Positions 34,730-42,975 of a stretch of 64,000 nucleotides of DNA are shown piece after piece. Positions within the stretch are counted from its first letter, which is position 1. Every line of letters starts with the position of its first letter. Made by a program: the position numbers and the translations under genes. The notes beneath the pieces are model-generated. The model did not search any database, was not told the DNA's origin, and saw only the letters and a list, made by a program, of their open reading frames with translations. The DNA is from Rothia sp035916755 (GTDB taxonomy: Bacteria > Actinomycetota > Actinomycetes > Actinomycetales > Micrococcaceae). Where the stretch lies: NCBI RefSeq assembly GCF_035916755.1, contig NZ_JAYWIX010000002.1, positions 310,001 to 374,000 of the forward strand, written 5' to 3'.

Positions 34730-36247
34730 ATGACTACTCCCACTGCACTGAGCGAAGACCCCTTCGGCTTCACCGGCCTCACCTACGATGACGTGCTGCT
34801 TCTACCCGGCAACACCGATGTCATCCCGTCAGATGCAGACACCACCACCCGCCTGACCAAGCGCATCTCTATCGCCTCACCGATTATCTCGGCAGCGATG
34901 GACACCGTGACCGAGTCAGCCCTGGCTATTGCCATGGCTCGCCTGGGCGGTATGGGCGTGATTCACCGTAACCTTTCCATCGCTGACCAGGCCGACCACG
35001 TCGACCGCGTTAAGCGCAGCGAATCGGGCATGATTACCAACCCCGTGACCGTTGGACCCGATGCCACCATCGCCGAGCTCGATGCCCTGTGCGGCCACTA
35101 CAAGGTTTCCGGTCTACCCGTTGTCGACGAGAACAACGTGCTGGTCGGTATCATCACCAACCGCGATACCCGCTACCTGCCCGAATCCACCTTCGAGACC
35201 ACCCGCGTGCGCGACATCATGACCAAGATGCCGTTGATCACCGGTCACGAGGGCATGAGCAAGGACGAAGCTTTCGCCCTGCTGGCAGAAAATAAGATTG
35301 AGAAGCTGCCCCTGATCGATAAGGACGGCAAGCTGACCGGTCTGATTACCGTCAAGGACTTCACCAAGAGCGAGCAGTACCCCCGCGCCACCAAGGACGA
35401 GGACGGCCGCCTGCGCGTTGGTGCGGCTATCGGCTTCTTCGGCGACGGCTACGAGCGCGCCATGACCCTGGTCGAGGCAGGCGTTGACGCCCTCTTCGTT
35501 GATACCGCTAACGGCCACTCCCAGGGCGTGCTCGATATGATTGCCCGCCTGAAGAAGGATTCAGCCGCAGCCCACGTCGATGTTGTGGGTGGCCAGGCTG
35601 CTACCCGCGCTGGCGCCCAGGCTATCATCGACGCCGGTGCCGACGCGGTCAAGGTTGGCGTTGGCCCCGGTTCCATCTGCACCACCCGCATTATTGCCGG
35701 TGTTGGCGTGCCCCAGATTACCGCTATCAATGAGTCAGCTAAGGCTGCTATTCCCGCGGGCGTGCCCCTGATTGCGGACGGCGGTATGCAGCACTCCGGT
35801 GAAATCGGCAAGGCCCTGGTAGCGGGTGCAGACTCAGTGATGCTGGGCTCCCTGCTGGCAGGCACCGCTGAATCACCCGGCGACCTCATCTTCGTTAACG
35901 GTAAGCAGTTCAAGGCCTACCGCGGCATGGGCTCCCTGGGCGCTATGCAGTCCCGCGGCGGCAAGAAGTCCTTCTCTAAGGACCGCTACTTCCAGGCCGA
36001 TGTATCCTCCGAAGAGAAGCTGATTCCTGAGGGCATCGAGGGCCAGGTACCCTACCGCGGCCCCCTGTCCTCCGTACTGCACCAGCTGGAAGGTGGCCTG
36101 CGTCAGACCATGTTCTACGTCGGTGCCCACACCATTGAAGAACTCAAGAACAAGGGCCAGTTCGTGCGCATTACCTCAGCAGGTCTGAAGGAATCACACC
36201 CTCACGACATCACCATGACCGTCGAGGCCCCCAACTACCGTCGCTAA
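34730..36247 (+). CDS. guaB: Inosine-5'-monophosphate dehydrogenase
   Basis: The 505-residue enzyme oxidises IMP to XMP with NAD, the committed step of GMP synthesis. The barrel begins TYDDVLLLPGNTDVIPSD. Two CBS domains lie inside it (about 110-230). The catalytic loop GPGSICTTR has Cys317, and the flap contains YRGMGSLGAM. A -10 TAAGAT near 34668 gives a leader of about 50 bases. It stands before guaB3 and guaA is about 3 kb further on. Confidence 0.97.
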   Translation: MTTPTALSEDPFGFTGLTYDDVLLLPGNTDVIPSDADTTTRLTKRISIASPIISAAMDTVTESALAIAMARLGGMGVIHRNLSIADQADHVDRVKRSESGMITNPVTVGPDATIAELDALCGHYKVSGLPVVDENNVLVGIITNRDTRYLPESTFETTRVRDIMTKMPLITGHEGMSKDEAFALLAENKIEKLPLIDKDGKLTGLITVKDFTKSEQYPRATKDEDGRLRVGAAIGFFGDGYERAMTLVEAGVDALFVDTANGHSQGVLDMIARLKKDSAAAHVDVVGGQAATRAGAQAIIDAGADAVKVGVGPGSICTTRIIAGVGVPQITAINESAKAAIPAGVPLIADGGMQHSGEIGKALVAGADSVMLGSLLAGTAESPGDLIFVNGKQFKAYRGMGSLGAMQSRGGKKSFSKDRYFQADVSSEEKLIPEGIEGQVPYRGPLSSVLHQLEGGLRQTMFYVGAHTIEELKNKGQFVRITSAGLKESHPHDITMTVEAPNYRR

Positions 36248-36260
36248 ACTGTAGCGGCCG

Positions 36261-36298
36261 GCCCCGGTTCTCTCATCCCTGCGGTGAGGGGCCGGGGC
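36261..36298 (+). terminator. Hairpin between guaB and guaB3
   Basis: GCCCCGG (36261-36267) pairs with CCGGGGC (36292-36298), with CTCATC/GGTGAG pairing inside and a TT end. It may end or attenuate the guaB transcript. Confidence 0.6.
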
Positions 36299-36358
36299 TT
36301 CCGAACGTTACCACGCTCGTTTGCACCAACCGGCCTACCACCGGTGAAAGGAAGATCC

Positions 36359-37486
36359 ATGACCGACATCCAGATTGGTATGTCCAAGCGCGCCCGCCGC
36401 ACCTACTCACTCGATGAAATCGCCCTGGTACCCACCCGCCGTACCCGCGATGCCCATGATGTGAACCTCAGCTGGCAGATTGACGCGTTCAAGTTCGACA
36501 CCCCCATCATCGGTGCCCCCATGGACTCCGTCATGTCACCGGCTACCGCCATTGCCCTGGGCAAGCTCGGTGGGCTCGGCGTCCTCAACCTTGAGGGCCT
36601 GTGGACCCGCTACGAGGACCCCCAGCCCCTGCTCGACGAAATCAACGCCCTGCCCGCTGACGATGCCCCCGCTGCCACCCACCGCATGCAGGAAATCTAC
36701 GCTGAGCCCATCAAGGCTGAGCTGATTACCGCCCGCCTGGCAGAGATTCGTGACTCGGGCGTCATTGTCGCCGGCTCCCTGACCCCCCAGAACACCCAGG
36801 AGTTCTACCAGACCGTGGTCAAGGCCGGCGTTGACCTCTTCGTCATTCGTGGTGCTGCGGTCTCTGCCCAGCACGTTTCATCCCGCCGCGAGCCCCTTGA
36901 TCTCAAGAAATTCATCTACGAACTCGATGTCCCCGTGATGGTCGGTGGCGTGACCGGCTACACCCCTGCTATGCACCTGATGCGTACCGGTGCTGCCGGT
37001 GTGCTGGTAGGTTTCGGCGGCGGTGCTGCCCTGACCACCCGCCGCGGCCTGGGTATCCAGGCTGCCATGGCCACCGCGATTTCCGACGTTGCTGCTGCGC
37101 GTTCTGACTACCTGGACGAGTCCGGTGGCCGCTACGTGCACGTGATTGCGGACGGCTCCCTGGGCCGCTCCGGCGACATGGTCAAGGCGCTGGCGATGGG
37201 CGCGGACGCCGTCATGATCGGTGCGCCCCTGGCCCGCGCAGCCGAGGCCCCCGGCGCCGGCTGGTACTGGGGCAACGAGGCCCACTCAGCTGACTTCCCC
37301 CGCGGTATTCGCACCTACCAGGGCACCGTAGGCTCCCTGGAAGAGGTGCTCTACGGTCCCTCAGCCCACACTGACGGTAGCGCTAACCTGGTGGGCGCCC
37401 TTAAGCGAGCACTGGCAACCTGCGGCTACACCGACCTCAAATCCTTCCAGCGCATCGACGTCAACGTCACCCCCTATGTCAAGTAG
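36359..37486 (+). CDS. guaB3: GuaB3 family IMP dehydrogenase-related protein
   Basis: ATG 36359 follows GAAAGGAAG; 375 residues. It has the IMPDH barrel (TYSLDEIALVPTRRTRD, PIIGAPMDSVMSP, GVTGYTPAMHLMRTGA) but no CBS domains and no SICTTR catalytic loop; VIRGAAVSAQHVSSR stands in that region. The C-terminal DGSLGRSGDMVKALAMGADA keeps the phosphate site. GuaB3 proteins sit beside guaB in most actinobacteria. Work on a cyanobacterial relative, as I recall it, reports GMP reductase activity; the activity here is unproven. Confidence 0.9.
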   Translation: MTDIQIGMSKRARRTYSLDEIALVPTRRTRDAHDVNLSWQIDAFKFDTPIIGAPMDSVMSPATAIALGKLGGLGVLNLEGLWTRYEDPQPLLDEINALPADDAPAATHRMQEIYAEPIKAELITARLAEIRDSGVIVAGSLTPQNTQEFYQTVVKAGVDLFVIRGAAVSAQHVSSRREPLDLKKFIYELDVPVMVGGVTGYTPAMHLMRTGAAGVLVGFGGGAALTTRRGLGIQAAMATAISDVAAARSDYLDESGGRYVHVIADGSLGRSGDMVKALAMGADAVMIGAPLARAAEAPGAGWYWGNEAHSADFPRGIRTYQGTVGSLEEVLYGPSAHTDGSANLVGALKRALATCGYTDLKSFQRIDVNVTPYVK

Positions 37487-37496
37487 GTGACGCCCC

Positions 37497-37532
37497 GGCC
37501 CCGTGCACCTAGCTTGCTAGGGGCGCGGGGCT
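37497..37532 (+). terminator. Hairpin after guaB3
   Basis: GGCCCCGTGC pairs imperfectly with GGCGCGGGGCT around an inner TAGC/GCTA stem. No long T-tract. Confidence 0.5.
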
Positions 37533-37574
37533 GACCTGCTTTCGTCCGCCCACCTCACGCTGAAAAGAGCAAAT

Positions 37575-38522
37575 GTGCTAAAAACCGCCCTGACCCCCCG
37601 CTGGCTCCTTGGCCTGCTCCTGGTGCTGGCGCTGGCTAGCGGTTTTGTCATGCTCAGCAAATGGCAAATTAACGCTTCCACGCTGGGGCAGGTCACGGCA
37701 GACCCGGCTAAGGACGTAGTGCGCCCCTATAGCCAGGTGCTCCAGCCCCATGACCCGCTGAGCATGACCGAGGCCGATACAGTTGTGGAAGCTACCGGCA
37801 GCTATGTGCAGGGCTCCACCTACCTGGTAGAAAACAAGCTCAAAGACGGGGCTGAAGGCTACTGGCTGGTCAGCCTCTTTGTACCCGATGACAGCCAGCA
37901 GGTCAGTACCAACTTGGGGGAGGGGCCCCGCGGTATTGTGGTGGCCCGTGCCTGGACCCCCACTGCGGAGATTCCCGCCGAGCCCACCGGCACCGTGACT
38001 ATCGCCGGTCGGGTTGTGGGTAACGACGCCCCGCTCACCAGCAAGGACATCAGCGAAGAGAACCGCGGGAAGGAGCGGGTGCTTGCCGCCGCCAACTCCT
38101 CCTACCTGACCAACGTCTGGAACGCCGCCCTCTTCAACGGCATCTTGACCCTCGACTCCGAAAGCAGTGGGGCCACCCCGCTCACCGATCAGGGCACCAT
38201 CGCTGAGACCGCCACCCTGCTCGATAGCAGCGGCGCCCTTCAGCCTATCGGCGCTGAGCAGGTCACCGACGAAACCGTCGACTGGCTCAACATCTTCTAC
38301 GCCCTCGAGTGGCTGGTCTTTGCTGGCTTTGCCCTCTACCTCTGGTACCGCCTGCTCAAGGACTCGGTCGAAAAGACCACCGACCCCACCCTCTACTTCG
38401 AGTACGAGGGCGAATACTGGGTCGATGAGGCCACCGGCCGCCCCTACTACTGGGACCCGGCAGATCAGGCCTACTACTACTTTGATGATATTCCGGACGC
38501 CCCCGCCCCGCCCTCCCGCTAA
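37575..38522 (+). CDS. SURF1-family cytochrome oxidase assembly protein
   Basis: GTG start; 315 residues. TM1 is at about 9-27 (RWLLGLLLVLALASGFVML), followed by the SURF1 marker KWQ. A large extracellular region follows, with EGPRGIVVARAWTP, and TM2 at about 240-262 (LNIFYALEWLVFAGFALYLW). SURF1 helps insert heme a into cytochrome aa3 oxidase. After TM2 there is an odd 40-residue tail rich in Tyr, Trp, Asp and Glu (YEGEYWVDEATGRPYYWDPA). It lies in the gap between guaB3 and guaA, next to a DUF3817 gene. Confidence 0.88.
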   Translation: MLKTALTPRWLLGLLLVLALASGFVMLSKWQINASTLGQVTADPAKDVVRPYSQVLQPHDPLSMTEADTVVEATGSYVQGSTYLVENKLKDGAEGYWLVSLFVPDDSQQVSTNLGEGPRGIVVARAWTPTAEIPAEPTGTVTIAGRVVGNDAPLTSKDISEENRGKERVLAAANSSYLTNVWNAALFNGILTLDSESSGATPLTDQGTIAETATLLDSSGALQPIGAEQVTDETVDWLNIFYALEWLVFAGFALYLWYRLLKDSVEKTTDPTLYFEYEGEYWVDEATGRPYYWDPADQAYYYFDDIPDAPAPPSR

Positions 38523-38593
38523 AGGGCAAGGCGGCCGCAGGCGTCCGCCCACCACCAACAGACCACCCATACCAGCTAAGGGAGAAACCAGCT

Positions 38594-39145
38594 GTGAGCG
38601 AGAACCCCACCCCGCGCCCCGTCCACCGCACCGACGGTAAGAAAGTTGCCCTCGCTGCGGGAACTACCGAAACGAATGCCGCCGGCGGCTTTACCGTGCG
38701 CAAGAAGTTCGGCGGAACTGAATCCCAGATTCGCGGGGCCCTGACCTTCTACAAGTGGTGCGCCTGGATTTCAGGTACCTTCCTGTTGCTGCTGGTTGCC
38801 GAAATGATTAGCCGCTACATCTTCGGCTACGACCTGGTTGCCGGTGGCGTTGATGCCCAAACTGGTGAAACCGTGGCTCTGGGCTGGCTCAATCTTGAGA
38901 CCGGGAACCTGCACGGCGGTGTCAACATCTCCACCTGGATTCTGATTGTTCACGGTTGGTTCTACGTCGTCTACCTCTTCTCCTGCTTCCGCCTCTGGCT
39001 GCTCATGCGCTGGGCCTTACCCCAGATGATTGTCATGGCCCTGGGTGGTGTGGTGCCCTTCCTGTCCTTCATCGTGGAGCGCCGCATCTACGCAGAAACC
39101 CTGGCCCTGCTCGAAGCCAACCCACAGGCCACCAAACGTTACTAG
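38594..39145 (+). CDS. DUF3817 membrane protein
   Basis: GTG start behind GGGAGA; 183 residues. After a hydrophilic N-terminus (about 45 residues) come three membrane segments: KWCAWISGTFLLLLVAEMI, ISTWILIVHGWFYVVYLFSC and QMIVMALGGVVPFLSFIVE, then RRIYAE. This is the DUF3817 pattern common in actinobacteria, often near guaA or SURF1-type genes. A loop of about 25 residues between the first two segments is longer than usual. Function unknown. Confidence 0.85.
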   Translation: MSENPTPRPVHRTDGKKVALAAGTTETNAAGGFTVRKKFGGTESQIRGALTFYKWCAWISGTFLLLLVAEMISRYIFGYDLVAGGVDAQTGETVALGWLNLETGNLHGGVNISTWILIVHGWFYVVYLFSCFRLWLLMRWALPQMIVMALGGVVPFLSFIVERRIYAETLALLEANPQATKRY

Positions 39146-39164
39146 GCCTAGCGCTTCCCTGCAC

Positions 39165-39170
39165 TAGAAT
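39165..39170 (+). promoter_or_regulatory. Probable guaA -10 box
   Basis: TAGAAT, giving a leader of about 40 bases before guaA. The -35 is poor. Confidence 0.4.
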
Positions 39171-39217
39171 AGAACCCAAGGATTACCCTTCAACCCCAAC
39201 CGAAAAGGTATATACCT

Positions 39218-40810
39218 GTGACTACCCACAACCCCATCGAGGAGCTCGAAGAGCGCCCCGTACTGGTCGTTGACTACGGCGCCCAGTACGCGCAGCTCAT
39301 CGCGCGCCGCGTGCGTGAGGCCGGTGTCTACTCGGAGCTGGTTCCTCACACCATGCCCACCGAGAAGATGCTCGCCAAGAACCCGGCTGCAATTATTCTG
39401 TCCGGTGGCCCCTCATCCGTCTACGAGGACGGCGCCCCTAAGGGCGACATCGCCATGTTTGAAGCTGGCGTACCCGTCTTCGGTATCTGCTACGGCTTCC
39501 AGGTCATGGCCCAGACCCTGGGCGGTACCGTCGCTAAGACCGGTCTGCGCGAATACGGCGCAACCGACGCCGTGGTCTGTGCAGAGAACTCTTCCTTCTT
39601 GACCGGTACCCCCAAGACCCAGAACGTCTGGATGAGTCACGGTGATTCTGTCTCTGAAGCCCCCGCAGGCTTCGAGGTGCTGGCTCAGACCCCCGGCGCA
39701 GCCGTTGCAGCCTTCGTTGACGAGAAGCGCAAGTTCGGTGGCGTGCAGTGGCACCCCGAGGTTAAGCACTCCGACTACGGCCAGGTTGCCCTGGAGAACT
39801 TCCTCTTCAACGTAGCGGGTCTGAAGAAGACTTGGTCTACCGGCAACATCATCGAAGAGCAGGTTGCTAAGATTCGCGAGCAGGTTGGCGATGACCAGGT
39901 CATCTGCGCCCTGTCCGGTGGCGTTGACTCATCAGTTGCTGCAGCTCTGGTCCACAAGGCTGTGGGCGATCAGCTCACCTGCTTCTTTATCGACCACGGT
40001 CTGCTGCGCGAGGGCGAACGTGAACAGGTTGAGCAGGACTACGCCTCAACCATGGGCATCAAGGTTGTGACCATCGACGAGTCAGAGCGTTTCCTGGGCG
40101 CCCTGGCCGGTATTACCGAGCCCGAAGCTAAACGTAAGGCTATTGGCCGCGAGTTCATCCGCTCTTTCGAAGCTGCCCAGCGCAAGCTGATTGAAGAGGC
40201 CGGTGCTGAAGGTAGCGACATCAAGTTCCTGGTGCAGGGTACCCTTTATCCCGATGTTGTTGAATCTGGCGGTGGCGAGGGCGCTGCGAACATCAAGTCC
40301 CATCACAATGTGGGTGGCCTGCCTGATGACCTGCAGTTTGAGCTGGTTGAGCCCCTGCGTACCCTCTTCAAGGACGAGGTTCGCGCCATTGGCCGTGAGC
40401 TGGGTGTTCCTGAGAAGATTGTTGCCCGTCAGCCTTTCCCCGGCCCTGGCCTGGGTATTCGCGTGATTGGTGAGGTCAATAAGCACAACCTGGATATCCT
40501 GCGTGCTGCTGACCTGATTGTGCGCGAGGAACTGACTGCCGCCGGTATGGACGAGGAAATCTGGCAGTGCCCCGTGGTGCTGCTGGCGGACGTCCGCTCC
40601 GTTGGCGTGCAGGGTGATGGCCGTACCTACGGTCACCCGATTGTGCTGCGCCCGGTGTCGTCTGAGGACGCGATGACTGCTGACTGGTCACGTCTGCCTT
40701 ATGACCTGCTGGCTAAGATTTCTAACCGGATTACCAATGAGGTTGCTGAGGTGAACCGAGTGGTTCTGGACGTGACGTCAAAGCCTCCGGGAACAATTGA
40801 GTGGGAATAA
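39218..40810 (+). CDS. guaA: GMP synthase (glutamine-hydrolysing)
   Basis: GTG start with AAAAGG 10 bases upstream; 530 residues. The enzyme converts XMP to GMP. The class I glutaminase domain has nucleophile Cys91 in GICYGFQVMA, with His179 and Glu181 in QWHPEVKHS. The ATP pyrophosphatase loop is SGGVDSS at 233-239. The C-terminal dimerisation domain ends VLDVTSKPPGTIEWE, the standard GuaA end. With guaB it gives the IMP-to-GMP route in one neighbourhood. Confidence 0.98.
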   Translation: MTTHNPIEELEERPVLVVDYGAQYAQLIARRVREAGVYSELVPHTMPTEKMLAKNPAAIILSGGPSSVYEDGAPKGDIAMFEAGVPVFGICYGFQVMAQTLGGTVAKTGLREYGATDAVVCAENSSFLTGTPKTQNVWMSHGDSVSEAPAGFEVLAQTPGAAVAAFVDEKRKFGGVQWHPEVKHSDYGQVALENFLFNVAGLKKTWSTGNIIEEQVAKIREQVGDDQVICALSGGVDSSVAAALVHKAVGDQLTCFFIDHGLLREGEREQVEQDYASTMGIKVVTIDESERFLGALAGITEPEAKRKAIGREFIRSFEAAQRKLIEEAGAEGSDIKFLVQGTLYPDVVESGGGEGAANIKSHHNVGGLPDDLQFELVEPLRTLFKDEVRAIGRELGVPEKIVARQPFPGPGLGIRVIGEVNKHNLDILRAADLIVREELTAAGMDEEIWQCPVVLLADVRSVGVQGDGRTYGHPIVLRPVSSEDAMTADWSRLPYDLLAKISNRITNEVAEVNRVVLDVTSKPPGTIEWE

Positions 40811-40854
40811 ACCGATTTTTCGTCAAAGGGCGAAATAAAAAATCGGTTTATTCC
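40804..40854 (+). terminator. guaA terminator with the stop codon in its stem
   Basis: GGAATAAACCGATTTTT (40804-40820) pairs perfectly over 17 bases with AAAAATCGGTTTATTCC (40838-40854). The guaA stop codon TAA (40808-40810) lies in the left arm. Confidence 0.6.
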
Positions 40855-41061
40855 GAGGCCATAGCGTAGCGGGCCTCGGAGAGGGGCACGAGCGGAGCGA
40901 GTACTGCTTCTCTCGTGCCCTTGTCTAAATAAAATTTGGTTTATTCCGCGAGCCTGCGAGCGGTTTAGTTGACTTAGTGCGGCTGCCGCTTACGGGCTTG
41001 GTTAACTGAACAGCCCCCGTCCTCTCCCCCTAGTAGGGGAGGGTGAGGGGGGGTGGTCTTG
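40811..41061. repeat. Hairpin-rich spacer with repeated GGTTTATTCCG
   Basis: The string GGTTTATTCCG occurs near 40845 and again near 40940. Between and after them are further hairpins: GAGGCC/GGGCCTC, GGGCACGAG/CTCGTGCCC, and a purine-pyrimidine stretch with CCTCTCCCC / GGGGAGGG near 41025-41045. No gene is seen. It looks like degenerate intergenic repeat material beside a broken gene. Confidence 0.5.
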
Positions 41062-41198
41062 GTGATGCCGTCCTTGTCAGCGGTGTCGGGGTGAACCATA
41101 GGGCCGTCTGATGCGCGCAGGTTGAAGCCGAGCTCACCGCCGAAAACCTCAGCGTAGAATTCCATAGCTTCGCGAGCGATTCCCTTGGGCGGGAAACG
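41062..41198 (-). pseudogene. Remnant of a VOC-family (PhnB-like) gene
   Basis: On the minus strand about 45 residues read FPPKGIAREAMEFYAEVFGG and on through SDGPMVHPDTADKDGI, the first part of a PhnB-like vicinal-oxygen-chelate protein. There is no start codon at the right place, the strand before beta-1 is missing, and after DKDGI the frame runs into low-complexity repeat sequence. It begins directly after the stop codon of the upstream GH13 gene and in the same frame. It is therefore truncated at both ends. Confidence 0.65.
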
Positions 41199-41201
41199 GG
41201 A

Positions 41202-42947
41202 TTAGGCGGCGATACGGTAGATTCGGGTCTCGTAGGGGCGCAGAGTCAGCTCAGCCCCGGTAGCCTGCTCGGCGGCGTCCGCATAGTTGGCCAGCACCAC
41301 CTGGGCATCTGAACCCTCCAGCACCTGATAGGTGCGGGTTAGGACACCGTCGGTAAAGTTAGCGACGACCAGCAGCTTCTCGCCGTCCCCGTGACGCTCG
41401 TAGGCGTAGACCTGGCCGTCCTCAACATCCAGGGGCACAAAGTCCGCGTAGACCATGAGGTCCTTGAGCTCGCCCCGACGCAGGGTGTTGAGCTTACGGT
41501 AGTAGTGGAAGAGAGAATCTTCACGGGCCAGGGCATCTGCCGCATTAATCTGGGTGTAGTTGGGGTTCACCCCAATCCAGGGGGTCACACCCTCGGGGGA
41601 GAAACCGCCGTTAGCGGTCGCATCCCACTGGACGGGGGTGCGCGCGTTATCGCGGCCCTTAACCCGAATCAGGTGCATACACTCATCGTGGGTCAGGTTG
41701 CCGCGCTCGGTCACCATATCCTCGTAGAGGTTAATGGAGTCCAGGTCACGGTAGTCGCTGATGGAATCAAAGACCACGTTGGTCATGCCGATTTCTTCAC
41801 CCTGGTAGATGTAGGGGGTGCCTTGCATAAAGTGAATAACGGTAGCCAGCATCTTGCCGGAGAGCTCCCGGTACTGGGGTGAATCATTGCCAAAGCGGGA
41901 GACCAGGCGCGGCTGGTCATGGTTGTTCCAGTAGAGGGAGCCCCAGGCCTTACCGGCCAGTTCGGTCTGCCACTCGTTCAGAATCTTCTTCAGCTCCACC
42001 AGGTCGTAGGGCTTGTGGGACCACTTGCCCATGCCGGTGGCGGGGTCCGAGTCCAGGCCCATGTGCTCGAAGTGGAAGATCATGTTGAGCTCATCGCTCT
42101 CAAAGCCGGCAAAGCGTAGGGCCTCGGAGGGCGGGGTCTGGGACATCTCACCGACGGTCATGACATCGTACTTGGAGAAGGTCTGGGCGTTGAGTTCGTG
42201 CATCCACTCGTGCAGCTTGGTGGCGTTGCGGATCACGAAGGGGATGGAGGAGCCGTGCTTCTCGGGGTCGATGTTGGGGTCATCGGGGAGGCCAGCAGGC
42301 TTGGAGATGATGTTGATGGCGTCCAGGCGGAAACCATCAATGCCCTTGTCCAGCCACCAGTTGACCATGTCGTAGATGTCGCGGCGGACCTGCGGGTTCT
42401 CCCAGTTCAAATCGGGCTGCTTCTTGGAGAAGATATGCAGGTACCACTGGTCGGTGGTTTCGTCGTACTCCCAGGCGGGGCCGCCGAATTCGGAGTACCA
42501 GTTGTTGGGGGGTAGGGGCTTGCCGTTCTCGTCTACACCGGAGGAATCGCGCCAGTAGTAGTAGTCGCGGTACTTGTTGTCGCGGGAGGAACGGGATTCC
42601 TGGAACCAGGCGTGCTCATCGGATGAGTGGTTGACGACCAGGTCCATGAGGATCTTGATGCCGTGGTCGTGGGCGGTGGCCAGCATGGTGTCGAAGTCGT
42701 CCATGCTACCGAACTCGTCCATGATGTTGTGGTAGTCGGAGATGTCGTAGCCCATGTCGTCATTGGGGGAGGAGAAGACGGGGGAGAGCCAGATGACGTT
42801 GATACCGAGTTGTGCCAGGTAGGGAATCTTTTCGGTGATGCCGGCGATGTCGCCGATGCCGTCACCGTTGGAGTCCTTGAAGGAGCGGGGCCAGATTTGG
42901 TAGACAACGGCTTCCTTCCACCACTGGGGGCCGGAGTTATTTGCCAC
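41202..42947 (-). CDS. GH13 alpha-glucosidase, probably maltase-type
   Basis: 581 residues, GH13 barrel: VYQIWPRSFKDSNGDGIGD, DLVVNHSSDEH (region I), DGFRLDAIN (region II, nucleophile Asp209), VGEMSQ (acid/base Glu267) and NNHDQPRLVSRFG (region IV). Residue 210, directly after the nucleophile, is Ala. In this family Ala or Thr there goes with alpha-1,4 specificity and Val with alpha-1,6. No signal peptide, so it acts on sugars already in the cell. It lies 28 bases after a second GH13 gene in the same operon. Confidence 0.92.
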   Translation of the reverse strand: MANNSGPQWWKEAVVYQIWPRSFKDSNGDGIGDIAGITEKIPYLAQLGINVIWLSPVFSSPNDDMGYDISDYHNIMDEFGSMDDFDTMLATAHDHGIKILMDLVVNHSSDEHAWFQESRSSRDNKYRDYYYWRDSSGVDENGKPLPPNNWYSEFGGPAWEYDETTDQWYLHIFSKKQPDLNWENPQVRRDIYDMVNWWLDKGIDGFRLDAINIISKPAGLPDDPNIDPEKHGSSIPFVIRNATKLHEWMHELNAQTFSKYDVMTVGEMSQTPPSEALRFAGFESDELNMIFHFEHMGLDSDPATGMGKWSHKPYDLVELKKILNEWQTELAGKAWGSLYWNNHDQPRLVSRFGNDSPQYRELSGKMLATVIHFMQGTPYIYQGEEIGMTNVVFDSISDYRDLDSINLYEDMVTERGNLTHDECMHLIRVKGRDNARTPVQWDATANGGFSPEGVTPWIGVNPNYTQINAADALAREDSLFHYYRKLNTLRRGELKDLMVYADFVPLDVEDGQVYAYERHGDGEKLLVVANFTDGVLTRTYQVLEGSDAQVVLANYADAAEQATGAELTLRPYETRIYRIAA

Positions 42948-42975
42948 GGGTAGGTGCCTTTCTGCTGGGAGGGGG

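Noticed and set aside
37578..38570. 330-residue open frame on the minus strand
   Set aside because: Exactly opposite the SURF1 gene, Gly/Val-rich with no domain; shadow of the coding strand.
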